DNA of 43,974 nt from Bradyrhizobium sp. YR681 (GTDB lineage Bacteria; Pseudomonadota; Alphaproteobacteria; Rhizobiales; Xanthobacteraceae): NCBI RefSeq assembly GCF_000282615.1, contig NZ_AKIY01000208.1:1-43974 (forward strand), read 5' to 3'. Positions 35,894 through 43,974 of this stretch are shown one piece after another. Position 1 is the first letter of the stretch; the number at the start of each line of letters is the position of its first letter. The translations under genes and the position numbers were made by a program. Under the pieces are notes generated by a model. That model worked only from the letters and a program-made list of their open reading frames with translations. It made no database searches and had not been told where the DNA came from.

Positions 35894-37303
35894 ATGACCA
35901 ATAACATCGTTCAAATGGACGCCACCCGCATCGCCCAGCTGATCGCTCAACGGGAGCTTTCGCCCGTCGAGGTCATGCAGGTGCATCTCGATCGCATCGC
36001 GGCGGTCAATCCCCAGCTCAACGCGATCGTGACGCTGGCTGACGGCGCGATGGAAGACGCCAGGAAGGCCGAAGCGGCGGTGATGTCGGGCACCCAGCTT
36101 GGCCCTCTCCACGGCGTTCCCTTCACGGTCAAGGATGGGATCGATACGGCGGGCGTGCTGACGCAGCGCGGCTCGCCGATTTTCAGGGGGCGTGTGCCCG
36201 ATACCGATGCCACCGTCGTGGCCAGGCTGAAGGCCGCCGGCGCGATCCTCATCGCAAAGACGAATCCTCCGGAATTTTCCTACTCGATCGAGACCGACAA
36301 TTTCCTGACCGGCCGGACCAACAACCCCTGGAATCTCGACTACACGCCGGGCGGATCGAGCGGTGGTGAATCCGCCGCCATCGCCGCGGGCATGTCACCG
36401 CTCGGCGTGGGCAGCGATCTCTCGATCTCTTTGCGCGGCCCGGCAGCGCATACCGGCATCGTTGGATTCAAGGCCACGCACGGTCGAATGCCGATGACAG
36501 GCCACTGGCCGCGGGTGCCGCGCCGCTTCTGGCACATCGGTCCGATGGCCCGTTCGGTTCGCGACGTAGCGCTCGCCTATTCCTTGATGGCAGGACCCGA
36601 TGGTGCCGACGGCTTCTCGATCAGTTCGCCCGGATTCGATACCGGCGTAGGCACGAAATCGACCCGTCAGGTTCGGGTAGGCTGGCTGGCTTCACCGGGC
36701 ATCTTTGGACCAGTCGATCCGGAGGTGGTCGCGACGGTGAACGAAGCGGCCCATGCGCTGAGGAATGCCGGTTGCCACGTCGAGCAGGTCCGGTTGCCCG
36801 TGCTGGAGCAGACCGATGCCAACAGCGTCCTCTGGCAGCTCCAGCAGATGGAAAGCCGGCGCGAGTTTGAGGAGGTCACTGCCGGCCACGAGGCCGAGAT
36901 CTTCAGGCATGCCAAGCTCGTCCTTGATACGCCAGACACGCCGATCGCCGATTTCGTCGCCGCCGAGCAGGCAATAGAGCGCCTTCGCGACAGCTTCGCC
37001 GAATACTTCCAGCGCTACGACGCACTGCTCTGTCCGGTGACCCCGTTCCCGGCCACGAAGCACGGTCTCAAGGACCTCGTCGTCGATGGCGTGACGGTTT
37101 CACCGTTCCACGTGATGAGCGCGACATCGCCGTTCAGCCTGACGGGAATGCCTGCTCTCTCAATGCGGTTTGGAACGAGCCGTGACGGCCTTCCGATCGG
37201 CGTGCAAATCGTCTCCTCCTGGCTGGCGGAATCGACGGTGCTCAACGTCGCCTCGCTCCTCGAAGAGATGAGCCCCGTCCTTAACCTTCACCCAACCCTC
37301 TAA
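35894..37303 (+). CDS. Amidase (amidase-signature family)
   Basis: A 469-residue amidase-signature hydrolase. The Ser-cisSer-Lys triad is readable by the family spacing: K80 (FTVKDGID), S155 (PGGSSGGES) and S179 (GSDLSISLRGPA), with 75 and 24 residues between them as in fatty acid amide hydrolase. The two Gly before the nucleophile (GGS in most members) are Ser-Ile here, which alters the oxyanion-hole loop. It is more likely a stand-alone amidase than a GatA subunit, since no gatB or gatC lies nearby. Controlled by the divergent TetR protein through two operators. Substrate unknown. Ends at a strong hairpin. Confidence 0.88.
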   Translation: MTNNIVQMDATRIAQLIAQRELSPVEVMQVHLDRIAAVNPQLNAIVTLADGAMEDARKAEAAVMSGTQLGPLHGVPFTVKDGIDTAGVLTQRGSPIFRGRVPDTDATVVARLKAAGAILIAKTNPPEFSYSIETDNFLTGRTNNPWNLDYTPGGSSGGESAAIAAGMSPLGVGSDLSISLRGPAAHTGIVGFKATHGRMPMTGHWPRVPRRFWHIGPMARSVRDVALAYSLMAGPDGADGFSISSPGFDTGVGTKSTRQVRVGWLASPGIFGPVDPEVVATVNEAAHALRNAGCHVEQVRLPVLEQTDANSVLWQLQQMESRREFEEVTAGHEAEIFRHAKLVLDTPDTPIADFVAAEQAIERLRDSFAEYFQRYDALLCPVTPFPATKHGLKDLVVDGVTVSPFHVMSATSPFSLTGMPALSMRFGTSRDGLPIGVQIVSSWLAESTVLNVASLLEEMSPVLNLHPTL

Positions 37304-37306
37304 CGA

Positions 37307-37335
37307 CGAAGGGGCAGGATCTTCCTGCCCCTTCG
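37307..37335. terminator. Hairpin between convergent amidase and LysR genes
   Basis: Perfect 13-bp inverted repeat CGAAGGGGCAGGA / TCCTGCCCCTTCG with a TCT loop, 3 nt after the amidase stop and 24 nt from the LysR stop. No T-tract on either side, but placement fits a shared bidirectional terminator. Confidence 0.7.
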
Positions 37336-37359
37336 GTAGGAGCGTCGAATTCGTCGTCC

Positions 37360-38310
37360 CTAAGCCAGCCTCCACTTCCCGTCCCCTGCGCGCTTCAGCG
37401 CGGGATCGCTCACCTGCACATGCTCGGCGAGAAAATCGATGAACGCACGCACGCGTGCGGGCAGGGGCGCGGTGTGGCCGACATAGACGGCATGGATGTC
37501 CTCGCGGTCGCCGGGGTTGTAGCTTTGCAGCACGGGCACGAGGCGGCCGGCTTCGATGTCGGGGCCGATGTGGAAGAGGGCGAGGCGGGCAAGGCCAACG
37601 CCGCCGAGTGCGAGGCGGCGGGCGGCTTCGCCGTCACTGGCGCGGGCGGCTGGTGGTGGCACGGCCTCTTCGGTGCGGTCGCCGCGCTTGAAGGGCCAAC
37701 CGCGGATCGAGCGCGGAAAGGTCCAACCGATGCCGCGGTGATCTGCAAGATCCGCCGGCGCCTTCGGTGTACCGAAGCGTGCGAGATAGTTCGGCGCGCC
37801 GACCACGACCATGCGGCTGGTCCCGAGCTTTCGTGCGACCAGGCGTGAGGCCCGCAGCGGGCCGACGCGGATGGCGACGTCGGCGCGCTCCTGCATCAGG
37901 TCGATCAGCGTGTCGGTCAGCACGAGATCGAGCGTGACGTCGGGGTGCTCTTCCAGGAAGCGCGGGATCAGCGGCATCACATGCAGCATGCCGAAGGGGA
38001 TGTTGCTGTTCACCGCCAGGCGGCCGCGTGGCGCCGCGCCCGAGGCCGCCTCGCGCTCGGCCTCCTCCATCTCGGCGAGGATGCGCACCGCGCGCTGGTA
38101 GAAGGCCTGGCCTTCCTCCGTCAGCGTCAGCTTGCGCGTGGTGCGGGTAATCAGCCGCGAGCCGAGCCTGGCCTCCAGCCGTGAGATCAGCTTGCTGACG
38201 CCCGACGGGGTCAGGCGCAGTTTTCGCGCCGCCTGGGTGAAGCCGCCCAAGTCGACGACGCGGACAAAGACCTCCATCTCGGCGGAGCGATTGGTGTCGA
38301 AGCGGGCCAT
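37360..38310 (-). CDS. LysR family regulator
   Basis: A 316-residue LysR-type regulator: N-terminal winged helix (EMEVFVRVVDLGGFTQAARKLRLTPSGVSKLISRLEARLG region, about residues 11-50) and a periplasmic-binding-like effector domain from about 95 on. It belongs to the group with RGRLAVNSNIPFG and ADVAIRVGPL in the effector domain. It diverges from an MFS-aldo/keto reductase operon across 98 bp and most likely controls it. Effector unknown. Confidence 0.9.
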   Translation of the reverse strand: MARFDTNRSAEMEVFVRVVDLGGFTQAARKLRLTPSGVSKLISRLEARLGSRLITRTTRKLTLTEEGQAFYQRAVRILAEMEEAEREAASGAAPRGRLAVNSNIPFGMLHVMPLIPRFLEEHPDVTLDLVLTDTLIDLMQERADVAIRVGPLRASRLVARKLGTSRMVVVGAPNYLARFGTPKAPADLADHRGIGWTFPRSIRGWPFKRGDRTEEAVPPPAARASDGEAARRLALGGVGLARLALFHIGPDIEAGRLVPVLQSYNPGDREDIHAVYVGHTAPLPARVRAFIDFLAEHVQVSDPALKRAGDGKWRLA

Positions 38311-38408
38311 ATTGAATTCACGTCACAAATGATTGGATTGCGGACATTCTAATGGTTTTGCCGAGCTGCGGCTATCTGCGTGATCAGTCTCATCCATCGG
38401 AGCCACGC

Positions 38409-39590
38409 ATGCCTCCCGCCGTCTTCGCGCTCACCGCCGGTGCCTTCGGCATCGGCACCACCGAATTCATCATCATGGGCCTGCTGCTCCAGGTCGCTGC
38501 CGACATGCATGTCTCCGTGCCGGTCGCGGGACTGCTCATCTCCGGCTATGCGCTCGGCGTTTTCGTCGGTGCGCCGCTATTGACCTTGGCGACGCGACGG
38601 ATGCCGCGCAAAACCGTGCTGCTGGCGCTGATGGCGATCTTCACGCTCGGCAATGCCGCCTGTGCGCTGGCACCCAACTACGAATTGCTGATGGCCGCGC
38701 GGGTGCTGACCTCGCTCGCCCACGGCACGTTCTTCGGCGTCGGCTCGGTGGTGGCCACCAGCCTCGTCGCCGAGGACAAGCGGGCCTCGGCGATATCCAC
38801 CATGTTCATCGGCCTGACGGTCGCAACGCTGCTGGGCGTGCCCTTCGGCGCCTGGTTCGGCCTGATGCTCGGCTGGCGCGCGGCGTTCTGGGCGGTGACG
38901 GTCATCGGTGTGGTGGCCTTTGCCGTGGTGGCCACGTTCGTGCCCGGCCATGTCGGCAACGGCGACAAGCCGATCTCGCTTGCCGAGGAGGTCGCGGTGC
39001 TCGGCCGTCCGCAAGTGCTGCTCGGCCTTGCCATGACCGTGTTCGGCTTTGCGGGCCTGTTCGTCGTCTTCACCTATATCCAGCCGATCCTGACCCGCTT
39101 CACCGGCTTTTCGGAAGAAGCGGTCTCACCGATCCTGCTGGTGTTCGGTGCGGGCCTCGCGATCGGCAATGTTGCCGGCGGCAAGCTCGCCGATCGCGGC
39201 CTCGGGCGCGCCCTGATCGGCACGCTTGCCGCGCTCGCGATCGTGTTGCTTGGTCTCGCCGCGGTGCTGTCGGTCAAGCTTCTCTCCGTCGCGCTGATTC
39301 TGCTGCTCGGCATCGCAGCCTTTGCAACCGTTGCGCCGCTTCAACTGCGCGTTCTGGAAGCCGCCGGCCCCAGCGGCCGCACGCTCGCCTCCAGCCTCAA
39401 CATCGCCGCGTTCAACCTTGGCAACGCGCTGGGCGCATGGGCTGGCGGCGTCACCATCGATCGCGGGCTCGGCCTTGCCATGCTGCCGCTGGTTGCCGCC
39501 GGTATTACGGCGATCGGCCTTGTGCTGGCGCTGTGGAGCCTCCGGCTCGATCGCACGACGGTGGCCGTCGCAGCGTGTCCGGCGGAATAG
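38409..39590 (+). CDS. MFS transporter (AraJ/drug-export type)
   Basis: A 393-residue MFS exporter of the arabinose-efflux/drug:H+ antiporter group: GTTEFIIMGLLLQVAADMHVSVP in TM1, TLATRRMPRKTVLL after TM2, RVLTSLAHGTFFGVGSVVATSLV in TM4. Twelve spans. GGAG at 38395-38401 and homology support the ATG at 38409 over the ATG at 38352. It is followed after 10 nt by an aldo/keto reductase and is divergent from a LysR gene, a common drug/metabolite-export arrangement. Confidence 0.88.
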   Translation: MPPAVFALTAGAFGIGTTEFIIMGLLLQVAADMHVSVPVAGLLISGYALGVFVGAPLLTLATRRMPRKTVLLALMAIFTLGNAACALAPNYELLMAARVLTSLAHGTFFGVGSVVATSLVAEDKRASAISTMFIGLTVATLLGVPFGAWFGLMLGWRAAFWAVTVIGVVAFAVVATFVPGHVGNGDKPISLAEEVAVLGRPQVLLGLAMTVFGFAGLFVVFTYIQPILTRFTGFSEEAVSPILLVFGAGLAIGNVAGGKLADRGLGRALIGTLAALAIVLLGLAAVLSVKLLSVALILLLGIAAFATVAPLQLRVLEAAGPSGRTLASSLNIAAFNLGNALGAWAGGVTIDRGLGLAMLPLVAAGITAIGLVLALWSLRLDRTTVAVAACPAE

Positions 39591-39600
39591 GAGAGCGATC

Positions 39601-40635
39601 ATGGACTACCGCAATCTCGGCGCCTCCGGCCTCAAGGTCCCCGTCCTCAGCTTCGGCACCGGCACCTTCGGCGGACAGGGCCCGCTGTTCTCCGCCTGGG
39701 GCCGCAGCGGCGCCGAGGAAGCGCGCAGGCTGGTGGACATCTGCCTCGATGCCGGCGTCAATTTGTTCGACAGCGCCGATGTCTACTCCAACGGCGCCTC
39801 CGAACAGATCCTCGGCGCCGCGATCAAGGGCCGGCGCGACAAGGTGCTGATCTCGACCAAGATGAGCCTGCCGATGGGCGACGGCCCGCTCGACGCCGGC
39901 TCGTCGCGGCAGCGGCTGCTGATCTCGGTCGATGCGGCGCTGCGACGGCTCGGCACGGATTATCTCGATCTGCTTCAGCTCCACGCCTTCGATGCGTTCA
40001 CGCCGATCGAGGAGGTGCTGTCGACCCTCGATACGCTCGTGCGCGCCGGCAAGCTGCGCTATGTCGGCGTCTCCAATTTCGCAGGCTGGCAACTGATGAA
40101 GTCGCTCGCCATCGCGGACCGCCACGGCTGGCCGCGTTATGTCGCGCACCAGGTCTATTACTCGCTGCTCGGCCGTGACTATGAGTGGGAGCTGATGCCG
40201 CTCGCGCACGACCAGGGAGTCGGCGCGCTGGTCTGGAGCCCGCTCGGCTGGGGCCGGTTGACCGGAAAGATCCGGCGCGGCCAGCCGCTGCCGGAAGCGA
40301 GTCGCCTGCACGCCACCGCGCAGTTCGGCCCGCCGGTGGATGAGCAGCGGCTTTACGCCGTGGTTGACGTGCTGGATGTGATTGCCGCCGAGACCGGCCG
40401 CACCGTGCCGCAGGTCGCGATCGCCTGGCTGCTGGCGCGCCCCACCGTCTCATCCGTGATCATCGGCGCCCGCGACGAGGCCCAGTTGCGCGACAATCTC
40501 GGAGCGGTCGGCTGGTCGCTGAGCGCGGACCAGATCAAGCGCCTCGACGCGGTCAGCGCCGTGATTCCGCCCTATCCCTATTACCCCTATCGCATCCAGG
40601 AGGGCTTCGCGCGGCTCAATCCGCCGCTGGTGTGA
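39601..40635 (+). CDS. Aldo/keto reductase
   Basis: A 344-residue NADPH-dependent reductase with the (beta/alpha)8 aldo/keto reductase fold. The catalytic set is visible: Asp and Tyr in NLFDSADVYSNGASEQ, Lys in LISTKMSLP, His in LLQLHAFDAF. NADPH-binding features (GVSNFAGWQL; SVIIGARDEAQL) are in place. It is most like the voltage-gated K-channel beta/YhdN-type group acting on aldehydes or ketones. AGGAG lies before the ATG at 39601; the gene is 10 nt after the MFS gene, so likely the same transcript under LysR control. The reported longer frame back to 39322 overlaps the MFS gene and is rejected. Confidence 0.9.
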   Translation: MDYRNLGASGLKVPVLSFGTGTFGGQGPLFSAWGRSGAEEARRLVDICLDAGVNLFDSADVYSNGASEQILGAAIKGRRDKVLISTKMSLPMGDGPLDAGSSRQRLLISVDAALRRLGTDYLDLLQLHAFDAFTPIEEVLSTLDTLVRAGKLRYVGVSNFAGWQLMKSLAIADRHGWPRYVAHQVYYSLLGRDYEWELMPLAHDQGVGALVWSPLGWGRLTGKIRRGQPLPEASRLHATAQFGPPVDEQRLYAVVDVLDVIAAETGRTVPQVAIAWLLARPTVSSVIIGARDEAQLRDNLGAVGWSLSADQIKRLDAVSAVIPPYPYYPYRIQEGFARLNPPLV

Positions 40636-40642
40636 CGGACAC

Positions 40643-43092
<2,450 letters not shown>

Positions 43093-43321
43093 TCAAAATG
43101 GCAGCGTCAAAAAAAGCCTGATCGCGGTGGCGCAATCTTGGCGGTGGCTTGTTCAACTATTCAACCAGCATATGGGTCAGGAGAGCGTGGCCAAAGGTTC
43201 ATGCGCGTCTCTCGCGCCGGCCCGTGGCAGAGCGTCGCGGCGACGCGCCATGCAGAAACGCACCTGTACACGCTCGCGTGACCTCCATAACCTCAGTTGC
43301 GCAATTTTTTGGAGATGCGAC

Positions 43322-43974
43322 GTGGCGAAGAAGACGGCGAGCAAGAAGAAAAGTGCTGCAAGGAAAGTGACGAAGACCTCCAGCAAGACGAGTACCGCCC
43401 GCAAGGGCGCCGTTGCGAAGGCCGCGAAGAAGGCAGCCAAGAAGCCGGTCAAGACATCCGCGCCGCGCCGTCCGAAGGGGCATGCCTGGCAGTGGTCGGC
43501 AGTCGAGACCGCCGCCGCGATCCGCAATGGCGCGATCTCCGCCGTTGAGACCGTCGAGGCGCATCTCGAACGGATGCGCGCCGTCAATCCGAAGCTGAAC
43601 GCGGTTGTCGTCGATCTCAGCGAGGAAGCGCTGAAGGCCGCACATGCGGCCGACAAGCAGCGCGCCAAGGGCGGCGCGCTCGGCCTGCTGCACGGCGTGC
43701 CCATCACCATCAAGGAGAACGTCGACTACGAGGGCCGGCCGAATTTCAACGGCGTGCCCGCCAACAAGGATTATATCGCGCCGTCGGATGCACCTGTCGT
43801 CCGCAACCTGAAGAAATCAGGTGCCATCGTCATCGGTCTCACCAACACGCCGGAATTCTCCTTCCGTGGCTTCACCGACAACCCGCTGCACGGGCTGACG
43901 CTCAATCCCTGGGACCCCGATATCACCTGCGGCGGCTCCTCGGGCGGCGCGGGTTCGGCGGTCGCCGCCGGCAT
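43322..43974 (+). CDS. Amidase with histone-like N-terminal tail (partial)
   Basis: Runs off the right edge; 217 codons are visible. Residues 1-52 are extremely basic (16 Lys and 4 Arg, no Asp/Glu) with AAKK-type repeats like histone H1 or AlgP tails. The amidase-signature domain then starts (HAWQWSAVETAAAIRNG), with the catalytic Lys at K131 (PITIKENVDYEG) and cis-Ser at S206 (CGGSSGG), 75 apart as the family requires. The nucleophile Ser lies beyond the window. GTG start with GGAG (43311-43314) at 7 nt. The tail may be nucleic-acid-binding or a localisation element; substrate unknown. Diverges from the UDG-like gene across 253 bp in which I see no clear operator. Confidence 0.85.
   Translation, partial: MAKKTASKKKSAARKVTKTSSKTSTARKGAVAKAAKKAAKKPVKTSAPRRPKGHAWQWSAVETAAAIRNGAISAVETVEAHLERMRAVNPKLNAVVVDLSEEALKAAHAADKQRAKGGALGLLHGVPITIKENVDYEGRPNFNGVPANKDYIAPSDAPVVRNLKKSGAIVIGLTNTPEFSFRGFTDNPLHGLTLNPWDPDITCGGSSGGAGSAVAAG

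Noticed and set aside
38311..38408. LysR T-N11-A box between the LysR and MFS genes
   Set aside because: Several loose matches in an AT-rich gap, none with convincing symmetry.

Overview
The window is high-GC chromosomal DNA from an alphaproteobacterium, most likely a Bradyrhizobium or close relative. This is inferred from protein styles, a complete aerobic tyrosine/homogentisate pathway, EcfG-type general-stress promoters, paired chemoreceptors, a form II CO-dehydrogenase-type operon and several palindromic intergenic repeat families of the kind common in that group. I see no phage, IS element, CRISPR array or conjugation gene; it reads as ordinary, densely packed core/accessory chromosome with many divergent regulator-target pairs.

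Layout. 1-10.3 kb: an AsmA-like envelope protein, a Crp/Fnr-type regulator, a DUF433/DUF5615 toxin-antitoxin-like pair, an RND efflux permease with a short adaptor, then an OmpA-domain protein and a secreted caspase-fold/TPR protein whose catalytic His and Cys are both replaced. 10.7-20.2 kb: a lactonase-like metallo-beta-lactamase (MBL) protein, then the homogentisate region. A MarR regulator diverges from FAD monooxygenase-DUF2783-MBL-hmgA-fahA, with a 20-bp palindrome between them; an Lrp/AsnC regulator diverges from hppD, with a 17-bp palindrome between them. HppD makes homogentisate from 4-hydroxyphenylpyruvate, HmgA opens the ring and FahA cleaves fumarylacetoacetate; the maleylacetoacetate isomerase is not in the window. 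20.3-25.3 kb: a CaiB-family racemase/CoA-transferase and a coxS-L-M-like molybdenum hydroxylase operon with a good intrinsic terminator. 25.5-29.9 kb: two tandem chemoreceptors with different sensor halves but almost identical signalling halves.

29.9-34.4 kb is a general-stress/trehalose locus: DUF3175 protein, MFS transporter-otsB, and otsA. Three sites match the EcfG consensus (GGAAC, 16-17 nt, (C)GTT): a back-to-back pair between the DUF3175 gene and the MFS-otsB operon, and one before otsA. 34.6-44 kb: a small secreted Cys protein, tRNA-Ser(GGA), a TetR regulator and amidase sharing a promoter with two identical operators, a LysR regulator diverging from an MFS-aldo/keto reductase operon, an overlapping uracil-DNA-glycosylase-like/amidohydrolase pair, and the start of a second amidase with a histone-H1-like basic tail that runs off the window.

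Points most worth a second look: the caspase-fold protein without its catalytic dyad; the MBL protein in the hmgA operon that has lost all three ligands special to its second metal site; the EcfG promoter set; the hairpin-less RND adaptor; the UDG-like/deaminase-like operon; and the several regulator operators that can be read directly from the sequence.
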